This document shows positions 1-8,021 of a DNA stretch of 64,000 bases, piece after piece (position 1 is the stretch's first letter; each line of letters opens with the position of its first letter). The notes under the pieces were generated by a model that made no database searches, was not told the origin of the DNA, and was given only the letters and a program-made list of their open reading frames with translations. The DNA lies in contig NZ_SMGK01000007.1 in NCBI RefSeq assembly GCF_004339725.1, forward strand, positions 62,001 to 126,000, written 5' to 3'. This DNA is from Acidipila rosea. GTDB taxonomy: Bacteria; Acidobacteriota; Terriglobia; Terriglobales; Acidobacteriaceae. Made by a program: the position numbers and the translations under genes.

Positions 1-65
1 GATGCAGTGTAGCCGAATCGAGCTTGTGTACAGAAATGTCAGAAGTCCCGGGAAGGACGTGAGCA

Positions 66-97
66 GAAAGGAGTCTGCCGAACGGGCGGCACACTCC
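66..97 (-). terminator. Rho-independent terminator of the arg operon
   Basis: Read on the minus strand, this is a stem of about 10 bp with one G.G mismatch (GGAGT, then TGCCG, closing on CGGCA and ACTCC) and a 6-nt loop, followed directly by TTTC. It lies 5 nt past the argA stop, where the eight-gene minus-strand operon should end. Confidence 0.7.
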
Positions 98-101
98 TTC
101 G

Positions 102-623
102 CTATCCCGTAAGTCTAACCAACTGCTCCGCCTCGATCCTGGGGCCCAGGATCGAGACTTTTGGTACCAGACCACGGGCCATGGCGACTTCGTCGCAGCG
201 ATAGAGCCGCGGACAGTTCTGGCAGTCCTTGTAGATCTTGTCTGGCAGTGCGACCTTGTCTTCCACCACACGAAAACCATAGCGAAAAAAGAAGTCGGGA
301 ATGCGGGTGAAGAGACAAACGCACCCGACACCGTGATCGTCGGCCTCTTCAAGCAGAGCGTTCAGCAACTTTGCGCCGGCGCCCTGACCTTTCGCCTCCG
401 GCTTAACCACTATGGAGCGCACTTCTGCAAGGTGCGGCCCGTAGAGGTGAAGCGCGCCGCAGCCAAGAAATACTCCCGAATCTGACTCGGCTACCGTGAA
501 GTCGCGGATGTTCTCGCATATCTCCGCGAATACCCGCCGCAGCAGCGTGCCATCATGCGAGAGGCTATTTACCAGTTCATAGATGTTAGTCGCATCCTGG
601 AGTCGAGCCTTACGTACCAGCAT
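102..623 (-). CDS. argA: Short GNAT-type N-acetylglutamate synthase (ArgA)
   Basis: Makes N-acetylglutamate from glutamate and acetyl-CoA, the first step of arginine synthesis, in the cytoplasm. At 173 residues it is a single GNAT domain. The acetyl-CoA loop reads VVKPEAKGQGAGAKLL (about residues 72-87) and is followed by a region with FFFRYGFRVVE, typical of the short ArgA form (COG1246) that lacks the amino-acid-kinase domain of E. coli ArgA. A C-terminal Cys-containing patch (KDCQNCPRLYRCDE) is also usual for this form. It is the last gene of the arg operon, and its ATG overlaps the end of argH by 14 nt. The family call is firm; the acetyl acceptor is inferred from the operon. Confidence 0.85.
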   Translation of the reverse strand: MLVRKARLQDATNIYELVNSLSHDGTLLRRVFAEICENIRDFTVAESDSGVFLGCGALHLYGPHLAEVRSIVVKPEAKGQGAGAKLLNALLEEADDHGVGCVCLFTRIPDFFFRYGFRVVEDKVALPDKIYKDCQNCPRLYRCDEVAMARGLVPKVSILGPRIEAEQLVRLTG

Positions 624-2076
624 GGGCAGCCTCCGGTGTGCCTATATCTGGTAAACCCAGATCGACTTTGCCGCGTGCATTGACGAGTTCGCTGATGCGC
701 TGCTCGGCGGAGCGTAAACCTTCCGCTACGCGCCTGCGTGCTGTGCCGCCGATGACGTCATGGCAGTCAAGAGTTGCTTCAAGTGAGATCGCGGTGAAGA
801 AGTCCGTGTCAAACTCCGTCCCGAACTGCTGGAGTTCTTCAAGGGCGAGGCCGTCAAGTTCACACCCTTTATCGAGTGCATAGCGGACTGCATTGCCTAT
901 TTTCTCGTGTGCCTTGCGAAAGGGAACTCCCTTATGGACGAGATAGGTGGCTGCGGCCATCGCATTGAGAAAGCCACTTTGACTTGCAGATTTCATGCGA
1001 TCAGTTCTCAAGATAAGCGCGTGCGTAAACTTTGCCAGCAGGAAGAGCATCTGGTGCGTGACGAGCGTTGCCTGAAAGACGGGCTCCTGCGTCTCCTGCA
1101 TATCTTTATTGTAGGCAAGCGGCAGTCCCTTGAGGAGCAAGGTGACGGTCTCCGCCGAACCATGAATGCGTCCCACCTTGGCTCGAACCAACTCCGTCAG
1201 GTCCGGATTCTTCTTCTGCGGCATAGCGCTTGAGCCCGTGGAATATGCCTCCGGCAGATCGACGAAGCCGAACTCGGCGCTCGCATACAGGGTGATCTCT
1301 TCGGCGAAGCGGCTTGCGTGCAGTGCAATCTGGGTGAGCGCCTGCAGATATTCAAGCAGAAAATCGCGATCACTGGTCGCATCCATGCTGTTGGAGGTGG
1401 GCGCTGCGAATCCCAGCGCCTGTGCGGTAATACTGCGGTCGAGAGCAAGAGTCGCGCCAGCAACAGCGCCTGAGCCCAGCGGGCAAAAATTAAGCCGTCG
1501 GGTTACATCCTCCAGCCGCGATGCGTCCCTTAGCAACATCTCTACATAGGCGAGCAGCCAATGCGAGACCAGCACCGGCTCGGCTCTCTGCAGGTGTGTG
1601 TAGGATGGCATCACCGCGTCGCCCGCGACCTTGGCCTGGTTGAGCAGCATCTGTGCCCAGGCTCCGAGGTGCGCTTGCAACATCTGCGCTCGTGAGCGCA
1701 CAAAAAGGCGCAGGTCAGTCGCGATCTGCTCATTACGACTCCGGCCCGTGTGGAGTTTGAAGCCGAGATCGCCGACCGTGGCGACCAATTGCAACTCGAC
1801 GAAGTGATGGATATCCTCCGCTTCTGAATTGCTGACCACCCACTGCGGTCCTGAGCCATCAGGTGCATGAAAGCGCGCCGCGATCAGATCGAGGGCATTG
1901 TGTATCTTTTCGCGCTCCTCTGCGTTAAGTATCCCGGCTGCTTCGAGTGCCAGAGCGTGCGCTTTACTGGCAGCTGTCTCCTCAGAGAGTAGCTGCCAAT
2001 CGAACTGAAGTGAACGCTGCCAGTGGTCAAAGAGCGGGTCGAGTGGGTCGCGAAAACGACCTGACCACATCTTCAC
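610..2076 (-). CDS. argH: Argininosuccinate lyase
   Basis: Splits argininosuccinate into arginine and fumarate, the final arginine step. It is 488 residues, slightly longer than the usual 455-470. Three superfamily signatures are present: HTGRSRNEQ (109-117), TSYTHLQRAEP-like with the catalytic His at 161, and the fumarate-lyase signature GSSAMPQKKNPD (281-292) with the catalytic serine loop. The start is taken as GTG at 2076 because it overlaps the argG stop (GTGA) and sits 7 nt after AGAGG; an in-frame ATG follows two codons later at 2070. The coupling to argG suggests the last two enzymes are made together. Confidence 0.96.
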   Translation of the reverse strand: MKMWSGRFRDPLDPLFDHWQRSLQFDWQLLSEETAASKAHALALEAAGILNAEEREKIHNALDLIAARFHAPDGSGPQWVVSNSEAEDIHHFVELQLVATVGDLGFKLHTGRSRNEQIATDLRLFVRSRAQMLQAHLGAWAQMLLNQAKVAGDAVMPSYTHLQRAEPVLVSHWLLAYVEMLLRDASRLEDVTRRLNFCPLGSGAVAGATLALDRSITAQALGFAAPTSNSMDATSDRDFLLEYLQALTQIALHASRFAEEITLYASAEFGFVDLPEAYSTGSSAMPQKKNPDLTELVRAKVGRIHGSAETVTLLLKGLPLAYNKDMQETQEPVFQATLVTHQMLFLLAKFTHALILRTDRMKSASQSGFLNAMAAATYLVHKGVPFRKAHEKIGNAVRYALDKGCELDGLALEELQQFGTEFDTDFFTAISLEATLDCHDVIGGTARRRVAEGLRSAEQRISELVNARGKVDLGLPDIGTPEAAHAGT

Positions 2077-3287
2077 TTTACGGCCTCTTTCTGCTTCTGC
2101 AGCAACCGGGCGCGGGTGCGTGCAGGCAGGCCGAGAATCTGAATGAAACCCTTGGCATCCTTCTGATCGTAGCTGTCGCCCATAGTGAACGAGCTGAGGT
2201 CGTTGGAGTAGAGCGAGAAGTCGCTTGTCCTGCCCTTAATGCCGATGTTCCCTTTATAGAGCGAGAGTGTAACCGTTCCGGTTACATTCTGCTGCGTGTT
2301 TTCGACAAAAGCATCCAGAGCTTCCCGCATAGGGGTAAACCAGAGGCCGTTGTAGACAATATCCGCATAGCGCAGCGCGACGTGCTGCTTATAGTGCGAT
2401 ACTTCGCGATCGAGAGTAAGCGCCTCGAGTTCGCGGTGTGCGGCGACGATCAGAGTTCCGCCCGGGGTCTCATAGCAGCCGCGCGATTTCATCCCGACGA
2501 AGCGATTCTCTACGAGGTCGATGCGCCCGATCGCATTGCGCGCGCCGATTTCGTTCAGCAGTTCAACCAGTTGCACCGGTTCGAGCTTCATGCCTCCAAC
2601 AGAGACAGGAACGCCGTGTTCAAAACCGATTACTACTGTCTCTTCGCGATCAGGAGCTTCCTGAGGGCTGCGCGTCATGGTCCATGTGGTTGCGAGCGGT
2701 GCGTTATTCGCGTCCTCGAGTTCACCACCTTCGTGGCTCACATGCCAGAGGTTGCGATCGCGGGAGTGGATCTTTTCCCTGCTTGCAGTGACCGAGATTC
2801 CGTGTGCCTCTGCATAGTCAAGGCAGTCTTCCCGTGACTTTAGCGTCCACTCGCGCCATGGGGCGATCACCTTGAGTTCAGGAGCGAGGGCCTGGTACGC
2901 ATGTTCAAAGCGAACCTGGTCATTTCCTTTGCCTGTGCAGCCATGAGCCACTGCCTCGGCACCCTCTTCGAGCGCTACCTCTACCTGGTGCTTCGCGATC
3001 ACAGGTCGAGCAATGGAGGTCCCAAGCAGATATTTGTTCTCGTATACAGCGCCAGCTTTGACGGTAGGGAAGACGAAGTCGCGTACAAACTCATCGCGCA
3101 GATCGCGCACCACGACCTGCTTGGCGCCAGTTTTGTAAGCTTTCTCGACGACGGCGTCGAGTTCTTCTCCCTGACCTACGTCCGCGACCATGGCAATCAC
3201 GTCAAGGCCATAGTTTTCATTGAGCCACGGAATGATGATCGATGTATCGAGACCGCCGGAATATGCAAGAACAACTTTCTTCGACAT
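2073..3287 (-). CDS. argG: Argininosuccinate synthase
   Basis: Joins citrulline and aspartate using ATP to form argininosuccinate. It is 404 residues, standard for the family. The N-terminal P-loop of the N-type ATP pyrophosphatases, AYSGGLDTS, is at residues 8-16, and the ATP/citrulline-binding AHGCTGKGNDQVRFE segment lies near residue 113. ATG is preceded by AGGAG with 7-nt spacing. It lies 39 bp after argF, the only non-overlapping junction in the operon, but no promoter or terminator is evident in that gap. Confidence 0.97.
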   Translation of the reverse strand: MSKKVVLAYSGGLDTSIIIPWLNENYGLDVIAMVADVGQGEELDAVVEKAYKTGAKQVVVRDLRDEFVRDFVFPTVKAGAVYENKYLLGTSIARPVIAKHQVEVALEEGAEAVAHGCTGKGNDQVRFEHAYQALAPELKVIAPWREWTLKSREDCLDYAEAHGISVTASREKIHSRDRNLWHVSHEGGELEDANNAPLATTWTMTRSPQEAPDREETVVIGFEHGVPVSVGGMKLEPVQLVELLNEIGARNAIGRIDLVENRFVGMKSRGCYETPGGTLIVAAHRELEALTLDREVSHYKQHVALRYADIVYNGLWFTPMREALDAFVENTQQNVTGTVTLSLYKGNIGIKGRTSDFSLYSNDLSSFTMGDSYDQKDAKGFIQILGLPARTRARLLQKQKEAVK

Positions 3288-3326
3288 GAAACAACTCCTG
3301 AATAGCTGAGAATCGGTTATTAGAAA

Positions 3327-4325
3327 TTAAGCGTGCGTCGGACTTTTCTTGAGGGAGGCGCCACCAAGCAGCATCAGCATCAGTGCCTTTTGCGCGTGCA
3401 TGCGATTCTCGGCCTGTTCGAAAACTACCGACTGCGGACCATCGAGCACTGCGTCGGTCACCTCGGCATTGCGGTGTGCGGGCAGGCAGTGCATGAAGAC
3501 AGCAGATGGCGAGGCGTGTGCCATTAGTGTCTCGTTGACCTGGTAGGGCTTGAAGATGGGGGCGCGCTTGGTCGCTTCGTGCTCAAAACCCATGCTGGTG
3601 CAGACATCTGTGTAGACTGCATCGGCCCCAGCCACTGCAGCGACCGGGTCATTGACCAGCGTGATGTGGCTGCCGGTTTCATTGCCGATGGCGCGTGCCT
3701 GAGCCACGATATCTGCTTTGGGTGCATAGTTCTTCGGCGTTCCGACGGTGAAGTGCATGCCAAGCTGGGCGGCGGTCAACATCAAGGAATGGCATACATT
3801 ATTCCCATCCCCGACATAGGTAAAGTGAAGTCCCTTCACATTTCCAAAACGTTCCTGCACCGTCATGCAGTCTGCCAGGGCCTGACACGGGTGCTCAAGA
3901 TCGCTAAGAGCATTAATTACCGGGATGCTGGCGTATTGCGCCATTTCAGTAATGGTTTCATGCGCGTAGGTGCGTAGGACGAGTACCGAACTCCAGCGCT
4001 CAAGGTTGCGCGCCATGTCTGCCAGCGACTCACGCTCGCCAAGCGGGGACTGGGTCTGATCTACAAAAATTGCGTTGCCGCCGAGCGTGTTGATCGCTGT
4101 CTCGAAGGTGAGACGGGTGCGCAACGAGGCCTTCTCAAAAAACATCACCATCTGCTTGGCGTCAAGCGCATGACGGTATGCTGCCGGGTTTGCCTTGACC
4201 GCATGGGCGAGTTCAAGGATAGCCGCGGTTTCAGCGCTGGTGAGATCTGCGATGGAACAGAGATCGCGACCTGTAAGTGAATCGGCAGGGGAGATATCGT
4301 TCAGGACGTATGCCTTGCTAGCCAA
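3327..4325 (-). CDS. argF: Ornithine carbamoyltransferase (TTG start)
   Basis: Transfers the carbamoyl group to ornithine to give citrulline. It is 332 residues from the proposed TTG. The carbamoyl-phosphate site reads FFEKASLRTR (the usual STRTR has Leu here). HPCQALAD, DVCTSMG and HCLPAHR are all present. The intact SMG loop and HCLPAHR favour ornithine over N-acetylornithine as substrate. An upstream in-frame ATG at 4394 would add 23 residues lying entirely inside argD. TTG at 4323-4325 is preferred because GGAGG is 8 nt upstream and the overlap with the argD stop then shrinks to 8 nt. The start is inferred; the function is firm. Confidence 0.93.
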   Translation of the reverse strand: MASKAYVLNDISPADSLTGRDLCSIADLTSAETAAILELAHAVKANPAAYRHALDAKQMVMFFEKASLRTRLTFETAINTLGGNAIFVDQTQSPLGERESLADMARNLERWSSVLVLRTYAHETITEMAQYASIPVINALSDLEHPCQALADCMTVQERFGNVKGLHFTYVGDGNNVCHSLMLTAAQLGMHFTVGTPKNYAPKADIVAQARAIGNETGSHITLVNDPVAAVAGADAVYTDVCTSMGFEHEATKRAPIFKPYQVNETLMAHASPSAVFMHCLPAHRNAEVTDAVLDGPQSVVFEQAENRMHAQKALMLMLLGGASLKKSPTHA

Positions 4326-5565
4326 TGGTGTGTCCTCCAGGTGTGTGAGAGTGGCCAGCAGTTTGTGCAGGTCCTGACTCGGTAAGAATCTCATTCAGCG
4401 CTGCGACAGCTTCGTCTACATGCGCAGTAGTAAGGATGAACGGCGGCAGGAAGCGCAGCACCGTCTCGCTGGTGCGGTTGATGAGTATGCGACGTTTCAT
4501 CATCTCTGCAGCTGCGTGTTTTGCCAATTCTGCAGATTCGAGTTCGATAGCAAGCATCAGCCCTTTGCCGCGAACCTCCGTAATGGCAGGGTGGTTCGTC
4601 TGCAACTGCTCAAGCGCGTTATGGAAATATGCCCCGGTTGTGGTTACATGCTCCAGCAGTTGTCCACGCTCGATGGTGTCAATAACAGCAAGGGCCACAG
4701 CACAGCTGAGAGGGCCACCGCCAAACGTAGTGCCATGCATCCCAGGATGGATGGCTGCCGCCGCTTCCTCCGTGCAGAGCATCGCGCCTAACGGCAATCC
4801 GCCTGCGAGGGGTTTCGCGATGGTAGTGACATCGGGCTGGATTCCATAGTGCTGATAAGCAAACCACTTGCCTGTGCGGCCCAGGCCAGCTTGTATCTCA
4901 TCGGCAACGAGCAGTGCACCGGTGGATCGGGTGAGCTCGCGCGCGGCCTGCATGAACTCTTGCGAGACTGGACGAATTCCGCCTTCACCCTGGATTGCTT
5001 CAATAAGAACAGCGCAGACTTCGGTTGAGAATTTCGCTTTCAGATCCGCGATATCGTCAAAGCGAACGAATTCAACCCCGGGCATAACGGGCGCGAAGGG
5101 TTCACGGTATTTTTCTTTGTGGGTGGTTGCAACCGAGCCCATCGTGCGTCCGTGAAAGCTATGTTCGAGCGCAAGAAACTTTGTGCCGAGGCCCTTTGTC
5201 CGTGCGTAGGCACGCGCGAGCTTCAGCGCTGCTTCCCACGCTTCCGTTCCGGAATTAGAGAAGAAAGCGCGATCCATTCCACTCATCTCGGTCAGACGCA
5301 TGGCGAGCTCGGCCTGCCCCTCGTGGAAGTAGAGGTTGGAGATATGAATCAGCTTGCGCGACTGGTCGGCGATAGCCTGTTCAATGGCAGGATGTCCGTA
5401 GCCGAGGGCATTGACGCCGATGCCGCTGAGCAGGTCAAGATAACGATTGCCACTCTCATCAATCAGATGTACGCCCTCTCCGCGCACGAATAGCACAGGA
5501 TTGCGTTCATAAGTCGAGAGCAGCAGCTTCGACTCTGCGGCGCGAATGGTATCGAGTTTCGTCAT
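4318..5565 (-). CDS. argD: Acetylornithine aminotransferase
   Basis: PLP-dependent class III aminotransferase that converts N-acetylglutamate semialdehyde to N-acetylornithine with glutamate as donor. It is 415 residues. Characteristic segments are [15 protein letters not shown] (PLP phosphate region), [25 protein letters not shown] and [14 protein letters not shown] with the Schiff-base lysine. The start ATG at 5565 overlaps the argB stop as ATGA and has GGAGG 10 nt upstream. The reading frame stays open for another 94 codons upstream, but that stretch lies inside argB and does not resemble the family. Such enzymes often also serve lysine synthesis. Confidence 0.95.
   Translation of the reverse strand: MTKLDTIRAAESKLLLSTYERNPVLFVRGEGVHLIDESGNRYLDLLSGIGVNALGYGHPAIEQAIADQSRKLIHISNLYFHEGQAELAMRLTEMSGMDRAFFSNSGTEAWEAALKLARAYARTKGLGTKFLALEHSFHGRTMGSVATTHKEKYREPFAPVMPGVEFVRFDDIADLKAKFSTEVCAVLIEAIQGEGGIRPVSQEFMQAARELTRSTGALLVADEIQAGLGRTGKWFAYQHYGIQPDVTTIAKPLAGGLPLGAMLCTEEAAAAIHPGMHGTTFGGGPLSCAVALAVIDTIERGQLLEHVTTTGAYFHNALEQLQTNHPAITEVRGKGLMLAIELESAELAKHAAAEMMKRRILINRTSETVLRFLPPFILTTAHVDEAVAALNEILTESGPAQTAGHSHTPGGHTIG
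4334..4338 (-). promoter_or_regulatory. Ribosome binding site deciding the argF start
   Basis: GGAGG on the minus strand, 8 nt before the TTG at 4325 and inside the last codons of argD. The upstream ATG at 4394 has no comparable site, so this motif is the main reason for choosing TTG. Confidence 0.65.
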
Positions 5566-6344
5566 GCGACGAGCACCTCCGTTCCTTGAATCACTTTCGA
5601 ATTGCAGAGGTCGGGCAGCAGTGCGGCTGCATCGGCCGGTAGAATGCGCACGCGTTTGACGCCATGCAGCAACGCCTCGCGGCACGCACTGAGCTTGGGC
5701 AGCATGCCGCCACTGATGACTGCATCTTTTGTCAGTCCAGCGATTTGCGTGACGCTTAGCCAGCGCATCACTTCTCCGTCTGCACCACGGACTCCCGGTA
5801 CATCGGTCAGAAAGACCAGTGCGTCCGCCTTGCAGCAGGTAGCACATGCCGCGGCCATTTCATCAGCATTGATGTTGTAGTACTCGCCGTCAAAGCCAAG
5901 CGCGAGGCTGGACAGCACAGGTACAGAGCCCATTTGCCAGATTGCGTGAAGCCAGCGAGGGTCCGATGAAACGATCTCTCCGACAAATCCAAGGTCAGGT
6001 GCAGTGCGCTTCTTGCGCGCGCGAAAGACCAGTCCATCGCCGCCAGACAGCCCTACGGCAGACTGGCCATGCGAGCCAAGTGCGCCAACCAGGAATTTAT
6101 TTACCTGGCCGCCCAGCACCATCAGTGCCGTATCGCGCGTCTCGGCGTCGGTGATCCGCAAGCCACCGACAAATTCGCTGACCTTGCCGAGCTGCTTCAG
6201 CGTTCTTGTCAGCTGCACGCCTCCGCCATGCACCACAGCCACCTGGTTGCCGTTCTTAACCATCTCGGCAATTGCCTTTGCGCAGCTATGAAGCAGTGCG
6301 GGATTTTCGAGGGTCGCTCCTCCGAGCTTGACGACAAATTTCAT
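5562..6344 (-). CDS. argB: Acetylglutamate kinase
   Basis: Phosphorylates N-acetylglutamate. It is an amino-acid-kinase-fold protein of 260 residues. The N-terminal KLGGATLENP glycine loop, VVHGGGVQLTRTL and the C-terminal ISGGMLPKLSACREAL substrate/ATP segment are all visible. The start ATG at 6344 overlaps the argC stop (ATGA) and follows GGAGG at good spacing; the eight in-frame codons upstream lie inside argC. I did not see an obvious N-terminal helix extension of the kind linked to arginine-inhibited kinases, so feedback control may act elsewhere; this last point is inference. Confidence 0.94.
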   Translation of the reverse strand: MKFVVKLGGATLENPALLHSCAKAIAEMVKNGNQVAVVHGGGVQLTRTLKQLGKVSEFVGGLRITDAETRDTALMVLGGQVNKFLVGALGSHGQSAVGLSGGDGLVFRARKKRTAPDLGFVGEIVSSDPRWLHAIWQMGSVPVLSSLALGFDGEYYNINADEMAAACATCCKADALVFLTDVPGVRGADGEVMRWLSVTQIAGLTKDAVISGGMLPKLSACREALLHGVKRVRILPADAAALLPDLCNSKVIQGTEVLVA

Positions 6345-7393
6345 TCGAGCCCCTCCGATTCCTTCCATCCTTCGCTTACATTCAGGTTCTGCACCGCCTG
6401 GCCGGCAGCGCCTTTGAGCAAATTATCGAGGCAGGAAACGATCACGCATCGTCGCCCGTCCTGCGCCAGCTGAAAGCCGATATCGCAGTAGTTCGTTCGC
6501 ACAGAGTGCTGTATCTGTGGCAGCTCGCCCCGCGCGTAGAGACGCACCATAGGACTAGATGCATAGAACTCCCCGAAGATCTTCGCGACGCTTTCCGGCG
6601 TCTGTGCCTGGCGGAAAGATACATAAATTGTCGACAGAATTCCCCGCGGTATCGGCAGCAGATGCGGTGTGAAGATGATCTGCTCTGATGCGATGCCCAG
6701 CTGTTCCAGCAGCTCGCCTGTGTGCCTGTGGCCGAAGACAGCGTACGCTGATAAATTGTCTGCCGCGTACATGAAGTGAGTCTTCGCCGTCGGAGCTTTG
6801 CCGGCTCCGGATACGCCGGATTTGGAATCGCAGACGATGCCGCGTTCCAGGTCAACCAGCCCTGCGGAGGTTAAAGGCTTGAGGGCCAGGATGGCTGATG
6901 TTGCATAGCAGCCTGGATTGGCAATTAATTGCGCATCGCGAATCGCTTCGCGGTGCAGCTCGGGCATTCCATAGACGCTCTTTGCCTGAACCTCCGCCGC
7001 GAGAGCTGAGTCCTGATCGGCGAATTTATACACGGCGCGGTTGCCTTCATCGTTGAGCCGCCACGCACCACTTAAATCGATAACGCGGATGCCCTGAGCC
7101 AACGCCTGGGGCGCCCACTCGCGGGACTGCTCATGCGGGGTTGCGAGGAAGAGAACCTCAATACCGCTGGATTGCAGCAACTCCCACGAAAACGGCTCAA
7201 TTTGCAGCGATGCGGATCCGGTGCTGTCGCGCAGTTGCGGGTGTAACGCTGTAAGGCGGGCCGGCTCTCTGCCAAGAAAGAGGGGCCTCGTTCCCGCAAG
7301 GCGCGGATGATGCAAAAGCAGCCTTGCCAGTTCTGCGCCTGCGTAGCCTGTCACTCCCATGAGCGCAATGTGTGGTGTCTTTTTCATCTTCAA
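6341..7393 (-). CDS. argC: N-acetyl-gamma-glutamyl-phosphate reductase
   Basis: NADPH-dependent reduction of N-acetylglutamyl phosphate to the semialdehyde. It is 350 residues. It has an N-terminal Rossmann motif, GVTGYAGAELARLL, and the catalytic-cysteine segment NPGCYATSAILAL. The start is ambiguous. TTG at 7393 overlaps the argR stop as TTGA and has AAGAG 8 nt upstream; ATG at 7387, two codons later, is about 16 nt from that site. I use the TTG. Confidence 0.93.
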   Translation of the reverse strand: MKMKKTPHIALMGVTGYAGAELARLLLHHPRLAGTRPLFLGREPARLTALHPQLRDSTGSASLQIEPFSWELLQSSGIEVLFLATPHEQSREWAPQALAQGIRVIDLSGAWRLNDEGNRAVYKFADQDSALAAEVQAKSVYGMPELHREAIRDAQLIANPGCYATSAILALKPLTSAGLVDLERGIVCDSKSGVSGAGKAPTAKTHFMYAADNLSAYAVFGHRHTGELLEQLGIASEQIIFTPHLLPIPRGILSTIYVSFRQAQTPESVAKIFGEFYASSPMVRLYARGELPQIQHSVRTNYCDIGFQLAQDGRRCVIVSCLDNLLKGAAGQAVQNLNVSEGWKESEGLE

Positions 7394-7839
7394 CCAATCA
7401 TCTCTTCAAGGCGGTCGCGCAATTGCGCTGCCTGCTTCTGGTCAGGGCAAATAATCAGTACCGTGTCATCACCGGCGATGGTGCCGACTACCTCCGGCAG
7501 ATCTTCGTGATCCATGGCTGCTGCAACGGGCTGTGCCCCTCCGAGAGTTGTGATCAGTACGAGCTGGTTCTGCGCCTGCTTCACCTTAAGGCCAAAGCCG
7601 CTGAGCACTTCGGCAAGGGTGGGCTGATCGTCATCTTCCTCATCCCGGCCATTGCCGTTGGGGAGAGCATACCCATTTGGGCCTTTATACAGGCGGAGCT
7701 CGTGAATATCGCGGGAGAGCGTCGCCTGAGTCACATCGAAACCGCGGCGGATCAACTTGCGGCGCAGCTCATCCTGACTGGTTACAGCAATTGTTGCCAC
7801 CAGGTTGCGAATTGCGCTGTGCCGTTCTGTCTTGCTCAT
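7390..7839 (-). CDS. argR: Arginine repressor
   Basis: Arginine-responsive hexameric transcription regulator, 149 residues. The N-terminal winged helix contains TSQDELRRKLIRRGFDVTQATLSRDIHEL (read as two adjoining parts around residues 20-48), the classic ArgR DNA-binding region. The C-terminal domain ends with GTIAGDDTVLIICPD, the arginine-binding/oligomerisation motif. An acidic linker (GRDEEDDDQP) joins them. The start MSKTERHS at 7839 is chosen because the longer frame would begin inside the promoter/operator DNA. As first gene of its own operon behind two ARG boxes, it is very likely autoregulated. Confidence 0.93.
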   Translation of the reverse strand: MSKTERHSAIRNLVATIAVTSQDELRRKLIRRGFDVTQATLSRDIHELRLYKGPNGYALPNGNGRDEEDDDQPTLAEVLSGFGLKVKQAQNQLVLITTLGGAQPVAAAMDHEDLPEVVGTIAGDDTVLIICPDQKQAAQLRDRLEEMIG

Positions 7840-7888
7840 CTCTTGAACTCTATAAGCCAGAAAAACGCGGCCTGGAGGCCGCGCCCTC

Positions 7889-7906
7889 AATGCATAAAAA
7901 TACAAT
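7889..7906. promoter_or_regulatory. ARG box 1 (ArgR operator)
   Basis: The 18-bp site AATGCATAAAAATACAAT matches the core pattern TGnAT-wwww-ATnCA of the known ArgR operator at every constrained position. It overlaps the expected transcription start of the arg operon. Confidence 0.8.
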
Positions 7907-7908
7907 AC

Positions 7909-7926
7909 AATGTATAAATATGCAGA
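7909..7926. promoter_or_regulatory. ARG box 2 (ArgR operator)
   Basis: The 18-bp site AATGTATAAATATGCAGA fits the same TGnAT-wwww-ATnCA pattern. It lies 2 bp from box 1, so the centres are 20 bp apart (about two helical turns), as expected for one ArgR hexamer. It covers the -10 element of the operon promoter. Confidence 0.8.
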
Positions 7927-7939
7927 GCGCATTTGTCAA
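7911..7939 (-). promoter_or_regulatory. Promoter of the argR operon
   Basis: On the minus strand the -35 TTGACA (7934-7939) is perfect, the spacer is exactly 17 bp, and the -10 is TATACA (7911-7916). Initiation would fall near 7904, about 65 nt before the argR ATG. The -10 is inside ARG box 2, so ArgR binding should block RNA polymerase. Confidence 0.8.
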
Positions 7940-8021
7940 CTTCCGGGAGCGCTCAAAAATTTCTTGCCATCTCACATTAATTTTTCGCCGCAGTTGCCGG
8001 CGTTGAGGAATATAGTTAGTC

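Noticed and set aside
3327-4325. N-acetylornithine carbamoyltransferase
   Set aside because: The intact SMG loop and HCLPAHR are those of ornithine carbamoyltransferases.
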